In this document: positions 47,991 to 58,068 of the stretch, piece after piece
Position numbering within the stretch: position 1 is the stretch's first letter
How the letters are laid out: each line of letters starts with the position of its first letter
Assembly: GCA_903920695.1 (NCBI GenBank)
Contig: CAIXNB010000032.1
Span: forward strand, 1 to 60,353
From: an uncultured beta proteobacterium
GTDB taxonomy: Bacteria; Pseudomonadota; Gammaproteobacteria; Burkholderiales; Burkholderiaceae_C
DNA: 60,353 bases
Direction of reading: 5' to 3'
Made by a program: the position numbers and the translations under genes
Notes under the pieces: model-generated
Databases searched by the model: none
Seen by the model: the letters and a program-made list of their open reading frames with translations, nothing else
Told to the model about the DNA's origin: nothing

Positions 47991-48911
47991 TCAATATTTT
48001 TCTGGCTGACTCAATTCAGCATAGAGATCGCAATAGATTTTGTAGCGATTTTGGCTGATTCCATCGGTGTTGATGTCGCTCTGAATCGCTGCGATCACAC
48101 CGCAGCCAGGTTCGTGCCGGTGGCTGCAATTATAAAACCTGCAGTTTTGAACATGGGGTCTGAGGTCCGGCATATAAGCCGCCAGTTGAGCCGGGTCAAT
48201 GTGGTTTAGTCCGAACTCCTGAAATCCTGGCGAGTCAATCAATGCAGTAGTCTTGGTGCTATCCACCCAGTACCAGGTGGTGCTGGTAGTGGTGTGTTTT
48301 CCGGAATTCAGGGCTTGTGAAATCTCATTTGTTTGCGCCAATGCACCAGGTACCAATAGGTTGATCAAGGTACTTTTGCCTGCTCCGGACGGTCCGAGCA
48401 CCAAGGTGGTTTTCCCGTCGAGCAGTTTCAAGAGTTCGTGTCGATCCACCTCGCTCGATTGTTTCAGTGAGAGTGGTAGCACGCCATAGTGCATCTTTCG
48501 ATAGGGACGTAACCATTCCCACGCGCGCGCAAACGGCTCAATGAGATCGCTTTTATTGAGGCCAATGATGGGTGTGATGTGCTCCGCTTCTGCAGCGATC
48601 AGTGCGCGCGAAAGTTGGCTGCTGGAAAATTCCGGCTGCGCAGCGATCAGGATCAGGATCTGATCCAGGTTGGCGGCAAAGGACTTGGTGCGAATCTCGT
48701 CCTGGCGATACAAGACATTCTTTCGATCTTCGATTTTTTCGATTGTGCCTTCGTCGCGCGATGCCTGCCACAGCACCCGGTCTCCCACCAGGCCCTGGCT
48801 CTTTTTTCCACGTGAGTGGCATATCAAGCGCGTGCCGTTTGATGTTTCCACCAGAAAATGACGACCGTAGTTGGCGACGATCAGTCCACGTTCGAGAGGG
48901 GCGCGCTCCAT
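47991..48911 (-). CDS. rsgA: Ribosome small-subunit-dependent GTPase A
   Basis: 306 residues. Circularly permuted GTPase: the G4 motif (NKSD) precedes the G1 P-loop GPSGAGKSTLIN and G3 DSPG. The C-terminal zinc site has cysteines and a histidine in CRFYNCSHRHEPGC. Late 30S maturation factor. A short OB-fold forms the N-terminus. Confidence 0.96.
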   Translation of the reverse strand: MERAPLERGLIVANYGRHFLVETSNGTRLICHSRGKKSQGLVGDRVLWQASRDEGTIEKIEDRKNVLYRQDEIRTKSFAANLDQILILIAAQPEFSSSQLSRALIAAEAEHITPIIGLNKSDLIEPFARAWEWLRPYRKMHYGVLPLSLKQSSEVDRHELLKLLDGKTTLVLGPSGAGKSTLINLLVPGALAQTNEISQALNSGKHTTTSTTWYWVDSTKTTALIDSPGFQEFGLNHIDPAQLAAYMPDLRPHVQNCRFYNCSHRHEPGCGVIAAIQSDINTDGISQNRYKIYCDLYAELSQPEKY

Positions 48912-48947
48912 CAGCCGATCACCTTATGGGTAGTGTTCATAGTCTCT

Positions 48948-50189
48948 TCAAGGCAACAACCGGGCCAATCGCTCGGACGCTGGCGGGTGAGATGCATAGA
49001 ACTTCACATACAGCGGATCAGGAGTCAGCGTCGATGCGTTGTCTTCGTATAACTTGAGCAAGGCAGATGCGAGATCTGCTCCACTGGTTTGGGTCGCTGC
49101 GTAGGCATCCGCTTCGAATTCATGTTTGCGTGAGAGTTGGGCAAATACAGGCCCCATGAAGAAACCGAAAACCGGAACAGTCAGCATAAACAATAGCAAT
49201 GCCAGCGCGTTGTTAGGGGCGCTAATGTTAGGCTGTACTCCCAAGCCCGTGTAGAACCACGGCATTGCCGCAAGCCAACCCAGCAGGGCAAAGCCAAGCG
49301 GGCTCAGCGCAAACATTGAAGCAATTCGCTTGATGATGTGCTTGTGCTTGAAGTGTCCCAATTCGTGCGCCAACACAGCGTCAATTTCGCCGGCGCTTAA
49401 TCTGGACAACAATGTGTCGTAGAACACCACGCGCTTGGCCGCACCAAAGCCCGTAAAGTAGGCGTTGGCGTGAGCGCTGCGTTTGCTGCCATCCATCACA
49501 TAAAGCCCCTTGGCGGCAAAGCCGCAGCGTTTCATCAAGGCCGTCACTCGGGCCTTGACGGTTTCATCTTCCAGCGCTGCAAACTTGTTGAACAGTGGGG
49601 CGATAAATGTGGGGTAGATCAGCAGCAGCAGCAGATTGAAACCCATCCAGACGGTCCAGGCCCAGAGCCACCACCAAGTGCCTGCTACGGCCATCATCCA
49701 TAGGACCAGTGCGGCAATCGGCAGCCCAATGACCAACCCAATCAAGCTCGATTTGAACAAGTCGAGCAACCAGAGCTTCGGCGTCATTCTATTGAAACCG
49801 AAGCGCTGTTCTATGACAAAGGTTTGGTACAAGCTGAGCGGTAGGTCGATAAGTCCGCCAATAAGTGCGAACCCAGCAAGAAGAACCAACTCCTGCCGCA
49901 TGCCGCCGCCCAGCCAGCCAAGCAATAGTTGGTTGAGAGCGGACAGCGCCCCCAATAATGTCCATGCCAAAAGAGCAGCCGATCCAAGTGCGAGCTCAAC
50001 TATGCTGAAGCGTGTCTTGGCGATGGTGTAGTCGGCTGCTTTCTGGTGCGCAGCCAATGTGACGGAGGTAGAAAAAATGATCGGTATTTCACTGCGGTGC
50101 TGTGCTACGTGCCGAATCTGGCGCGAACTGAGCCAGAACTTCAACACGGTGCCAACCAACAGGGCTGCAACGAAAATGAAAGTCAGCAT
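48948..50189 (-). CDS. M48-family membrane zinc endopeptidase (Ste24-like)
   Basis: 413 residues from the ATG at 50189. Several membrane helices at the N-terminus, then the zinc motif [15 protein letters not shown] (HExxH) and a downstream glutamate in [11 protein letters not shown]. The family handles membrane protein quality control or CAAX-type processing. Faces orn divergently. Confidence 0.92.
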   Translation of the reverse strand: MLTFIFVAALLVGTVLKFWLSSRQIRHVAQHRSEIPIIFSTSVTLAAHQKAADYTIAKTRFSIVELALGSAALLAWTLLGALSALNQLLLGWLGGGMRQELVLLAGFALIGGLIDLPLSLYQTFVIEQRFGFNRMTPKLWLLDLFKSSLIGLVIGLPIAALVLWMMAVAGTWWWLWAWTVWMGFNLLLLLIYPTFIAPLFNKFAALEDETVKARVTALMKRCGFAAKGLYVMDGSKRSAHANAYFTGFGAAKRVVFYDTLLSRLSAGEIDAVLAHELGHFKHKHIIKRIASMFALSPLGFALLGWLAAMPWFYTGLGVQPNISAPNNALALLLFMLTVPVFGFFMGPVFAQLSRKHEFEADAYAATQTSGADLASALLKLYEDNASTLTPDPLYVKFYASHPPASERLARLLP

Positions 50190-50261
50190 CAATGGCGGGT
50201 AAGAAGTGGAAACGAATTTGACATTGCGACCGAGTTTAGGCCATCAGCGACAATTCCTGTC

Positions 50262-50849
50262 ATGAACTCACCGAACACGCTTCCGATGGTCCCCTTGCTT
50301 AGCAAATCCAGTCAAAATTTGGTTTGGCTTGATTGTGAAATGACCGGTCTTGCCCCCGAATTTGACCGAATCATTGAAATCGCAGTTATTGTCACGGGTC
50401 CCAAGCTTGAATGTCGCACAGAAGGGCCGGTGCTGGTTATCCATCAGAGCAATGAGCAACTCGACAAGATGGACGCCTGGAACAAGGGCACGCACGGCAA
50501 AACCGGACTGATTGACAAGGTGAAAGCATCGACCACGGTTGAGGTCGATGCGGAAACCCAATTAATCGAATTCCTGAGTCAATATGTGCCAAAGAATGCC
50601 TCCCCGATGTGTGGCAACAGCATTGGTCAGGACCGGCGTTTTCTGGCGAAATACATGCCGAAGTTGGAGGCCTTTTTCCATTACCGCAACCTCGATGTGA
50701 GCACGCTCAAGGAGTTATCCAAACGCTGGCGTCCCGAGGTCTATAGCGCGTTCAAGAAGCAGCAGCGCCACACCGCTTTGGCGGATGTCCATGAGTCCAT
50801 CGATGAGCTTGAGCATTACCGTGATCACTTCCTTAAATTGGCTAATTAG
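50262..50849 (+). CDS. orn: Oligoribonuclease
   Basis: 195 residues from the ATG at 50262; a later ATG at 50286 is possible, and neither has a strong ribosome-binding site. DEDDh exonuclease motifs: [20 protein letters not shown] and the terminal [15 protein letters not shown]. Degrades 2-5-nt RNAs, including pGpG. Confidence 0.96.
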   Translation: MNSPNTLPMVPLLSKSSQNLVWLDCEMTGLAPEFDRIIEIAVIVTGPKLECRTEGPVLVIHQSNEQLDKMDAWNKGTHGKTGLIDKVKASTTVEVDAETQLIEFLSQYVPKNASPMCGNSIGQDRRFLAKYMPKLEAFFHYRNLDVSTLKELSKRWRPEVYSAFKKQQRHTALADVHESIDELEHYRDHFLKLAN

Positions 50850-51088
50850 GTAGAAACCCGGATTCATGCCATAATCCAAGGCTGCGCTGCAAACAGCGGT
50901 GCATATTTGTACATCTCCCTTCATTCACAGGGTCCAAAGCGAATTTGCAGTAGCGAATTTTCAGAAAAGGGCCCCCAGCGCTGATTGAACTCGTATTGAG
51001 TCAGAGCAGGTTCCGTTTGATGGTTGATGTTTTTTAACCATTAACGGAGCAGTCGCATACCCTGCGGCGCTCGCGTGTGAGTAAATTC

Positions 51089-52921
51089 ATGACTGACGCT
51101 ATTCAAGCGACGGGCGATCTTTCGCTTGTCGACAATTTTTCCAATGACGCTTTCAACGAGAACCAGAATCTTGGTCAAGCAGTTGATGCGGTCGAAGAGG
51201 TGCCCAACGGTTTCTTGGCATTTGGTCTAGCCCCTGAGTTGCTGCAGGCTGTCAAGGACCTCGGTTTCACGCAACCGACCACGGTGCAGATGAAAACTAT
51301 TCCTTTGGCCATGCAAGGTGGCAACGGCGCTAGTGAGACCGCGCGTTTTATCGACCTGATGGTCTCAAGCCAGACGGGTAGCGGCAAGACCGCAGCCTTC
51401 TTGTTGCCAGTCTTGCACACTTTGCTGACCCAGCAAGCGCAAGCAGAGGCAAAAGAACGCGCTGATTTTGACCGTGCTGTAGCCGAGGCCGCGGCCAAAG
51501 GCGAGGCGCCTCCTAAACGCGCCAAGCGCAAAGACCCGACCAACCCCCGAAACTTTGCTCCAACTGCACCGGGCGCCCTGATTGTTTGCCCGACGCGAGA
51601 ACTGGCGCAACAAGTCGCGCATGATGCCATTGATCTGGTGCAACATTGCCGTGGCCTGCGTATTGCCAATATCGTCGGTGGCATGCCTTACCAGTTGCAA
51701 ATCGCCAAGCTGCAAAACGCCAACCTCGTGGTGGCGACGCCGGGTCGTTTGCTGGATCTGCAACGCTCCATGCAAATTAAGCTTGATCAGGTGCAGTTTT
51801 TGGTCGTTGACGAAGCTGACCGCATGCTGGATCTGGGTTTCTCCGACGACTTGGCAGAAATCAATCAACTGACCATCGGGCGCAAGCAGACCATGATGTT
51901 CAGCGCCACTTTTGCTGCACGCATTCAGCAACTCGCTGCACGTGTGATGCGCGAACCTCAGCGCCTGCAGATCGATTCGCCGCAGGAGAAGCACGCCAAC
52001 ATTCAGCAAAAACTGTTCTGGGCTGACAACGCGCAGCATAAGCGCAAATTGCTAGATCATTGGTTGCGCGACAGCAGCATTAATCAGGCCATTGTTTTTG
52101 CCAGTACCCAAATTGAATGTGATGGTCTCGCCAATGATTTGCAGCAAGAGGGCTTTTCTGCAGTGGCATTGCACGGCGCTTTGAGCCAGGGGTTGCGCAA
52201 CCGCCGTTTGATGGCCTTGCGTCAGGGTCAGGTGCAGATTTTGGTCGCAACGGATGTGGCCGCGCGCGGGATCGACGTGCCGACCGTCACGCATGTGTTC
52301 AATTTCGGTTTGCCGATGAAGGCCGAAGACTACACGCACCGCATTGGCCGCACAGGTCGCGCCGGGCGCGACGGTCTTGCAATTACGTTTGCCGAGTTCC
52401 GTGATCGTCGCAAGATTATGGACATTGAGTTTCATAGCCACCAACAATTCAAAGCCGAGACGATTCCTGGCATGGAACCGCAGCAGCGTTTTCCGGACTC
52501 GCGTCCCAATTCGAATTTTGGCGGCCGTGATGGCCGTATGGGTGGCGGTGGCCAGCCGTCTCGTGATCGCAATTTTGGCGGTGGTGGTCGTGCTGGCGGT
52601 TTCGGCGCCAACCGGGGTGGTTTTTCTGATCGAAATGTCGGTGGTGGTCGCGATTCAGGTCCGGGCAATTATCCAAACAGCCGTGAAGGCGGATTTGCTT
52701 CGCGTGATGATCGCAGTGGCGGAGCAAGAGAAGGGTTTAGTTATGAACGCAAAGGCGGGTTTAATGACCGTTTTGCCGGTGCTCATAACGACGGTGCAGC
52801 CCCCCGTGCTGGCTTTGGTGCGCGCAAGCCAGCGTTTGGCGCGCCCATGGGCGCGAGGCCTGCTGGGAACGGTGGCAAGGTCTTTGTGCCACGCGATGCC
52901 AAGAAGCGTTCAGTGCGCTGA
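51089..52921 (+). CDS. DEAD-box ATP-dependent RNA helicase, RhlE-like
   Basis: 610 residues from the ATG at 51089 (a GTG 12 bases upstream is an alternative). Q-motif, P-loop SSQTGSGKT, DEAD (VVDEADRMLD), SAT and HRIGRTGR are present. An insert of about 40 charged residues follows the first motifs (RADFDRAVAEAAAKGEAPPKR region). The last 150 residues are a glycine/arginine-rich tail with many RGG- and GGG-like repeats, typical of RNA-binding tails. The 239-base leader lacks a gene and may act as a cold-responsive leader. Confidence 0.93.
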   Translation: MTDAIQATGDLSLVDNFSNDAFNENQNLGQAVDAVEEVPNGFLAFGLAPELLQAVKDLGFTQPTTVQMKTIPLAMQGGNGASETARFIDLMVSSQTGSGKTAAFLLPVLHTLLTQQAQAEAKERADFDRAVAEAAAKGEAPPKRAKRKDPTNPRNFAPTAPGALIVCPTRELAQQVAHDAIDLVQHCRGLRIANIVGGMPYQLQIAKLQNANLVVATPGRLLDLQRSMQIKLDQVQFLVVDEADRMLDLGFSDDLAEINQLTIGRKQTMMFSATFAARIQQLAARVMREPQRLQIDSPQEKHANIQQKLFWADNAQHKRKLLDHWLRDSSINQAIVFASTQIECDGLANDLQQEGFSAVALHGALSQGLRNRRLMALRQGQVQILVATDVAARGIDVPTVTHVFNFGLPMKAEDYTHRIGRTGRAGRDGLAITFAEFRDRRKIMDIEFHSHQQFKAETIPGMEPQQRFPDSRPNSNFGGRDGRMGGGGQPSRDRNFGGGGRAGGFGANRGGFSDRNVGGGRDSGPGNYPNSREGGFASRDDRSGGAREGFSYERKGGFNDRFAGAHNDGAAPRAGFGARKPAFGAPMGARPAGNGGKVFVPRDAKKRSVR

Positions 52922-52950
52922 TGCAGCCTTTCAGACACAAAATATTGTTT

Positions 52951-52956
52951 TATAAT
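52951..52956 (+). promoter_or_regulatory. TATAAT -10 box before the small lipoprotein gene
   Basis: A perfect TATAAT lies 110 bases before the lipoprotein ATG; no good -35 box is visible. Confidence 0.4.
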
Positions 52957-53066
52957 CCACGGCTAAGCAGGGAGATCTCGAGTCATCTTTGCTTGGTCGT
53001 TGCAGTATCTCTGCTATGACAATTTCCGGAAATTGTTTTTTCTTTAACTCACTAGGTATTTTTCAA

Positions 53067-53282
53067 ATGAAAAAATCACTCATCTTGGCCGCTGTTATTG
53101 CCGCCGCCGCTCTGGTTGCTTGTGGTAAAAAAGAGGAAGCTCCTGCTCCTGCACCCGCTCCTGCACCCGCAGCAGCACCCGCACCTGCAGCAGCTCCTGC
53201 ACCAGAAGCAGCTGCTTCCGGTGCTTCGGCTCCTGCTGCTGCTGCTCCTGAAGCAGCTGCCAGCGCTGCCGTTAAGAAGTAA
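53067..53282 (+). CDS. Small alanine/proline-rich lipoprotein
   Basis: 71 residues. A lipoprotein signal peptide ends with the lipobox LVAC (C19). The rest is KKEE followed by repeating AP and AAAP units to the end, so it is disordered. It probably spans part of the periplasm. Its function is unknown. Its own promoter and strong terminator suggest high expression. Confidence 0.8.
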   Translation: MKKSLILAAVIAAAALVACGKKEEAPAPAPAPAPAAAPAPAAAPAPEAAASGASAPAAAAPEAAASAAVKK

Positions 53283-53316
53283 GACACTTACTTTTCAACT
53301 GCGTTGAAGAAAAAAG

Positions 53317-53340
53317 CCACCGTCAGGTGGCTTTTTTTTC
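53317..53340 (+). terminator. Bidirectional terminator between lipoprotein gene and bamC
   Basis: GCCACC (53317-53322) pairs with GGTGGC (53327-53332). TTTTTTTT follows on the plus strand and AAAAAA precedes it, giving a T-run on the minus strand too. A second 8-bp hairpin (GGCCTGTC/GACAGGCC, 53373-53394) lies closer to bamC. Confidence 0.88.
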
Positions 53341-53404
53341 GAGCAAGTCAATCTCAAGAATTGAACTGTGCGGGCCTGTCCCTTATGACAGGCCAGGTGC
53401 TTGG

Positions 53405-54487
53405 CTATTGAAGGTCATCCGCAATCACTTTCAGAATGCGCTGCGCGTTGGCGGACGCTTCGGGTGCTCCGCTGGCATTCAGTACGGATACAGTGGTCGA
53501 TCCCCCTTGAGAGACCACTGTAATTCGGTACTTCAAAGGCGTTGCATTGGCCTTTGAAGGGCCAAAGAGGGATGCAAACAAACCCGTTTCGGATTTGTCT
53601 GCGACCGGCTCCACATAGCGGACGAAATATATTCCTTGGCTGCGGTCCCGATCTTCGACCGTGAAACTGGTGCGATCCAGCGATAAGCCAACACGACGCC
53701 AAGCGCGGTCGAAGTTTTCATCGATTTGAATGACCGATTGTCCGTTAACTACCGCAACACGCGAACTATTCTTGCCAGCACCGGCGGCAATCAAGGCCTT
53801 CGATTGCTCCTGTGTCACACCCAGCCTGACCATCAGTCGACTCAAAAACTCTGCTTCAAGCTCAGGATCAGCTGGTCGGGGTTGCCATGCAGTTGCGCTT
53901 TTTTCGGGGGCGCTGTAAACCTCAATCATGCCGTGATGGCTGATGAATATTTCAGTACCGCCGTCCGCCGTGCGTTCTAGCCGGGTGCGGAACTTGTCGC
54001 GCTCTCCGGTCGAATACAGCGAATCAAATACTTTTCCCAACGAGTTGCGAATGAAGTCTTGTGGCAACTTGGCCCGGTTTTCTGCCCAGTCGGTTTCCAT
54101 GATGCCCAGATTGGGCTGTTCTATGGCCAGCAGGAATCCATTTTCCTGCCAGAAATCGTGTACGGGGGCCCAAAGTTTGTCAGCTGGGCGGTTAACCACC
54201 AGCCAGCGCTGGTTGCCGGCACGCTCGATTCGGACATCGCCCACTGCATTGATTGCCGTGGGTGCGTTAGCCTGGGTTGCTTTGCCAAGCTGGAAACTCG
54301 ATGCCGTAATCGGTGCGCCGGGAACGGAATAACGGCTGCCGGCAGACAGTTGGGTCAGATCGGGCGGCACATCCAGCGACGGGCCCTTACCAGCACTTTT
54401 GTAGTTGACTTTGTCGTTGTCGAGAACCGTGCACGCTGCCAGGGTCAGTGAAAGGCTTAGCAGTGCAAGTTTGGAAAATTGATTCAC
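53405..54487 (-). CDS. bamC: Outer-membrane assembly lipoprotein BamC
   Basis: 360 residues from the GTG at 54487 (GGGGA 8 bases upstream); a TTG 15 bases earlier is possible. Lipobox LAAC is near residue 19. The BamC N-terminal LDVPPDLTQL (which binds BamD) follows, then two helix-grip domains. It is part of the BamABCDE complex that folds outer-membrane proteins. Placed after dapA, as usual. Confidence 0.92.
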   Translation of the reverse strand: MNQFSKLALLSLSLTLAACTVLDNDKVNYKSAGKGPSLDVPPDLTQLSAGSRYSVPGAPITASSFQLGKATQANAPTAINAVGDVRIERAGNQRWLVVNRPADKLWAPVHDFWQENGFLLAIEQPNLGIMETDWAENRAKLPQDFIRNSLGKVFDSLYSTGERDKFRTRLERTADGGTEIFISHHGMIEVYSAPEKSATAWQPRPADPELEAEFLSRLMVRLGVTQEQSKALIAAGAGKNSSRVAVVNGQSVIQIDENFDRAWRRVGLSLDRTSFTVEDRDRSQGIYFVRYVEPVADKSETGLFASLFGPSKANATPLKYRITVVSQGGSTTVSVLNASGAPEASANAQRILKVIADDLQ

Positions 54488-54531
54488 AGAAAGTGTCCCC
54501 AAGGGTAGTGAGTAAGGTCGGTTCGAACGTG

Positions 54532-55425
54532 TCAGATCAGACCGGTTGCGTGCAAAGCGCTTTCAAGAACGGCTTCGTTGGCCTGGGTTAGGGGCGTCAT
54601 GGGCAAACGCATCGTTGCGCCGCACAGTTTCATGCGCGCCATGGCCCATTTCAGGGGAATCGGATTTGATTCAATAAACAAATTCTTGTGCAGGGGCAGT
54701 AGTTTGAATTGAATCGCCATTGCCGCCTTATTGTCGCCAGCCATTGCCGCAACGCACAATTCATGCATCAGTCGCGGGGCTAAATTGGCCGATACGCTGA
54801 CGTTGCCGTGCCCGCCGCACAGCATCAGTGCGACAGCCGTTGGGTCATCGCCGGAGTAAATGGAAAACCCTTTTGGCGCTTCCCGAATCAACCACTGCGC
54901 GCGTTCAATGTTGCCTGTGGCTTCTTTAATGCCAACAATGCCTTTGACCTGGGCCAGTCGCATGACGGTGTCATGCGCCATATCTGCGACCGAGCGGCCA
55001 GGTACGTTGTAGAGAATGATGGGCAGATCAACCGCTTCGGCAATTGCCTTAAAGTGCAGATACTGGCCTTCCTGGGTTGGCTTGTTGTAGTAGGGCACGA
55101 CCTGCAGCTGGCAGTCCGCACCGACTGCCTTGGCAAATTTGCCCAGCTCAATCGCCTCGGAGGTGGAGTTGGCGCCGCAGCCTGCCATGATCGGTACGCG
55201 TCCTCGGGCCTGTTCGACGGCGACGCGAATGATTTCGCAATTTTCTTGCATGCTGACGGTTGGCGATTCGCCGGTCGTGCCAACAACGCCTATGCAGTCG
55301 GTTCCTTCGGCGATGTGCCAGTCGATCAGTTTGCGCAGCGTGGGGTAGTCCACGCTGCCGTCTTCGTGCATTGGGGTGGCAAGGGCCACGATGCTGCCCC
55401 TGATTTGGCGGTTTGATGAAGTCAT
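54532..55425 (-). CDS. dapA: 4-Hydroxy-tetrahydrodipicolinate synthase
   Basis: 297 residues from the ATG at 55425. [10 protein letters not shown], the tyrosine in ILYNVPGR and the Schiff-base lysine in [11 protein letters not shown] are present. Condenses pyruvate with aspartate semialdehyde for lysine and peptidoglycan. Confidence 0.96.
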   Translation of the reverse strand: MTSSNRQIRGSIVALATPMHEDGSVDYPTLRKLIDWHIAEGTDCIGVVGTTGESPTVSMQENCEIIRVAVEQARGRVPIMAGCGANSTSEAIELGKFAKAVGADCQLQVVPYYNKPTQEGQYLHFKAIAEAVDLPIILYNVPGRSVADMAHDTVMRLAQVKGIVGIKEATGNIERAQWLIREAPKGFSIYSGDDPTAVALMLCGGHGNVSVSANLAPRLMHELCVAAMAGDNKAAMAIQFKLLPLHKNLFIESNPIPLKWAMARMKLCGATMRLPMTPLTQANEAVLESALHATGLI

Positions 55426-55455
55426 ATCACAGTGATTATGAGGCAAAAGGACATT

Positions 55456-56061
55456 TTAGCGAGAGTGTTGGGCATCGAGAGCCTGGCGTCTGAGTGGCTG
55501 TGTGCCGGCCGGTTTGGCATCCGGTCGTACCGCAGCGATTCGCTGCACGAAACGCGGAGGGTTCTGCAGGAATCCTTCTTCAAAAGCGATCAGTTGCAGG
55601 TCCCGGAAAACCGACAGCAATTCTGCAGGACGCAGGAGAAAATCAGGATTGGATGGTTTCCCCACGGTTTCATTGCCATGGGAAAAAGTTTCATAAATGA
55701 GTATGCCGCCCGGCGCCAGACTTTGGATGATGGTCGGAAACAGCGGTCGCCACAAATAATTGGTGACGATGACGGCCCCGAACTGTTGTGGCCGGTTGTG
55801 CTGGCGCAACGGCCATGGATTGCTTTCGATATCAGCACAAATGGCCGGACCGAACTTCTTCGCAGTCGTAATTGCTTCGGCAGATCGATCAACGCCGGTG
55901 ACCATGTGTCCCTCTTGGGCGAACCACTTCATGTGACGTCCACGACCGCACGCGATGTCCAGCACCGTTGTGCTGGCCGGCAACAGGTGTGTCCAACGCA
56001 TGATCCAGTTGGAGGGCGGCCCGACCGCTGAAGCGAGTGTCGTTGGTGATTTTTCCATCAT
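55456..56061 (-). CDS. SAM-dependent class I methyltransferase
   Basis: 201 residues from the ATG at 56061 (an ATG at 56058 is equally possible). Motif I VLDIACGRGRHMKWFA is followed by the acidic loop GVDRS and post-motif segments. Similar to TehB/UbiE-like small-molecule methyltransferases; substrate unknown. Lies between the 41-aa gene and dapA, on the same strand. Confidence 0.88.
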   Translation of the reverse strand: MMEKSPTTLASAVGPPSNWIMRWTHLLPASTTVLDIACGRGRHMKWFAQEGHMVTGVDRSAEAITTAKKFGPAICADIESNPWPLRQHNRPQQFGAVIVTNYLWRPLFPTIIQSLAPGGILIYETFSHGNETVGKPSNPDFLLRPAELLSVFRDLQLIAFEEGFLQNPPRFVQRIAAVRPDAKPAGTQPLRRQALDAQHSR

Positions 56062-56072
56062 GCAGGTCGCGC

Positions 56073-56198
56073 CTAAAAACAGGACCAGATTTGATTGGCC
56101 AGGGTGACCAGAAAATCGGCCCGGCCGTAGAGTGAAAACACCGCGAGCAGCACGCAAATTGCAGCGCCGTAGAGTCCGATCTTGTGACTGCGTTTCAC
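56073..56198 (-). CDS. 41-residue single-span membrane protein
   Basis: A GTG at 56198 opens 41 codons ending at TAG 56075-56073. The peptide starts VKRSHKIGLYGAA, has a membrane helix (about residues 8-24) and ends VTLANQIWSCF. It begins 4 bases after the MFS stop and ends 11 bases before the methyltransferase start, so it fits exactly in the operon. I recall similar conserved small proteins next to MFS transporters in betaproteobacteria (unchecked). The ribosome-binding site is weak (AAGGA at about -13). Confidence 0.65.
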   Translation of the reverse strand: MKRSHKIGLYGAAICVLLAVFSLYGRADFLVTLANQIWSCF

Positions 56199-56202
56199 GT
56201 CT

Positions 56203-57450
56203 TCACGTTCCTTGTATGGCGGCACTGCGGTTGATCGATGCTTCCTTGATGGGCAGGTTCACCAGGGCCGCCAGCACGCCCAATGCGATTGCGATGTACC
56301 AGACCGTTTCGTAGTTCCCGGTGCGGTCATACAGGTAGCCACCGAGCCAGACACCCATGAAGGAACCGATTTGGTGGCTGAAAAATACGAAGCCGCTGAG
56401 CATCGATAGATGCCCCACGCCAAAGATCTGTGCCACCGTCGCGTTGGTCGCCGGCACAGTCGAGAGCCACAGCAGCCCCATGACTCCGGAGAAGATGTAG
56501 ACGCTCGTGGGAGACAAAGGCGCTAACAGAAACAGGCTGATGGCAATCGCACGTGTGAAGTAAATGAAAGCCAGGATGTTCTTCTTTTGCAGCCGCTGCC
56601 CCAGTACGCCAGCCGCGTAGGTGCCAAACACATTGAACAAGCCAATCAGTGCCAGGGCGTAGCCCGCCACCTGCGGTGATAGGCCTTTGTCCCGCAGGTA
56701 GCTTGGCATGTGGACGCCGATGAAGACGACTTGGAAGCCGCAGACGAAGTAGCCGGCCATCAGCAACTGAAAGCTGGGGTAGCGAAAGGCTTCGGTCACC
56801 GCCTGCAGGACTGTCTGCTCACGGGGGATGATCGAGCCGCCCCTGAAGCCGGGCTCGCGCAGACCCCAGGCCAGTGGCACCATCATCAAGGAGGCAAGTC
56901 CCAGAATCATCAGGGCTTCCTTCCAGCCGAAGCTGCTGATCAAAAAGCCCTCGGTCGGCACCATCAGGAACTGACCAAATGAGCCTGCGGCTGCCGCAAC
57001 GCCCATGGCCCAAGACCGTTTGTCCGCGCTGACGTTACGGCCGATCACGCCGTAGATCACGGCGTAGGTCGTGCCAGCCTGCGCCATACCAATCAGCACG
57101 CCTGCCGTGGCTGAAAACAGCAGCGGTGTGGTGGCAATTGCCATGCCGACCAGTCCAAGCGCATAAAGTACAGCGCCACCGATAATGACTTTGAACGCGC
57201 CCAGCCGGTCTGCTGCTATGCCGGCAAAAATCCCGGCAAAACCCCAGGCCAGATTCTGGATGGCGATGGCAAAAGCGAAGGTCTCGCGGCTCCAGCCCTG
57301 GCTTTGTGTCACCGGCTGCAACCACAGGCCAAAGCCGTGGCGAATCCCCATGGAGAGCGTGACAATGGCCGCCCCGCACAGCAAAACCTGTGTCATGGAT
57401 AGTTTTTGGGTGGAATTTTGCATCGGGCAAGAAGGTATGGTGTCTGGCAT
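56203..57450 (-). CDS. MFS transporter (12-span)
   Basis: 415 residues from the ATG at 57450; an ATG at 57423 would match typical family starts as well. Twelve membrane helices; the N-terminal MGIRHGFGLWLQPVTQ, the helix 2-3 loop AADRLGAFKVIIG (MFS GxxxDR-like motif) and the central loop resemble monocarboxylate/oxalate-type MFS carriers. Substrate unknown. First gene of the operon running to bamC. Confidence 0.9.
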   Translation of the reverse strand: MPDTIPSCPMQNSTQKLSMTQVLLCGAAIVTLSMGIRHGFGLWLQPVTQSQGWSRETFAFAIAIQNLAWGFAGIFAGIAADRLGAFKVIIGGAVLYALGLVGMAIATTPLLFSATAGVLIGMAQAGTTYAVIYGVIGRNVSADKRSWAMGVAAAAGSFGQFLMVPTEGFLISSFGWKEALMILGLASLMMVPLAWGLREPGFRGGSIIPREQTVLQAVTEAFRYPSFQLLMAGYFVCGFQVVFIGVHMPSYLRDKGLSPQVAGYALALIGLFNVFGTYAAGVLGQRLQKKNILAFIYFTRAIAISLFLLAPLSPTSVYIFSGVMGLLWLSTVPATNATVAQIFGVGHLSMLSGFVFFSHQIGSFMGVWLGGYLYDRTGNYETVWYIAIALGVLAALVNLPIKEASINRSAAIQGT

Positions 57451-57562
57451 TGTCTGATAATTTTCCGCCTGCTCTGAACTCGGCTCGGGTGCCCTCAAAG
57501 GTCGGTGGTTTTGGAGCGAGAATAAGTTCTCCGATCATCGCATCCCCAACGCAGTTAAACCC

Positions 57563-58039
57563 ATGAAAATCGAGAAAGATACCGCCGTCACCTTGCGCTA
57601 CAAAATCAGCGACAGCCTGGGCAAAATTCTGGAACAGAGTGATGAACCGATGGCCTATTTGCATGGGGGCTATGGCAACACCTTTGCCAAGATTGAAGAA
57701 GCCCTGGAAGGGCAGGAGGCTGGTTACCGCACCACACTTGAATTGCAGCCACAAGACGCCTACGGACTGCGTGACGAAAGTCTGCTTCAGACCATTCCCA
57801 AGGCCGAGTTCCCACCTGGCGTCAAGGTTGGTGGTCAATTGCGTTGCCAGGGCGAAGATGGGCAATCCCATGTCTTTATCGTGTTGAAGGTCAAGGGCGA
57901 TAAGGTTTTGCTCGACGGCAACCACCCATTTGCCGGCAAGACTCTGCGCTTCAATGTCACCGTAACCGACGTCCGTCCGGCCACTGAGGAGGAGGTCACG
58001 CACGGCCACGTGCACGGGGCACACGGTCACCATCACTAA
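57563..58039 (+). CDS. FKBP-type peptidyl-prolyl isomerase, SlyD-like
   Basis: 158 residues. FKBP core with the SlyD layout: YKISDSLGKILEQS, then an IF (insert-in-flap) domain around ALEGQEAGYRTTLELQPQDAYG. The tail is histidine-rich (HGHVHGAHGHHH), typical for nickel binding. A folding helper and possible nickel store. Confidence 0.92.
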   Translation: MKIEKDTAVTLRYKISDSLGKILEQSDEPMAYLHGGYGNTFAKIEEALEGQEAGYRTTLELQPQDAYGLRDESLLQTIPKAEFPPGVKVGGQLRCQGEDGQSHVFIVLKVKGDKVLLDGNHPFAGKTLRFNVTVTDVRPATEEEVTHGHVHGAHGHHH

Positions 58040-58068
58040 ACTGCCGCGACGGCGCCGCAAGGCGCAGA

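Noticed and set aside
53140..53275. Repeats in the lipoprotein gene as a microsatellite or CRISPR-like array
   Set aside because: They are codons for an alanine/proline tail and vary at third positions; no spacer-repeat structure.
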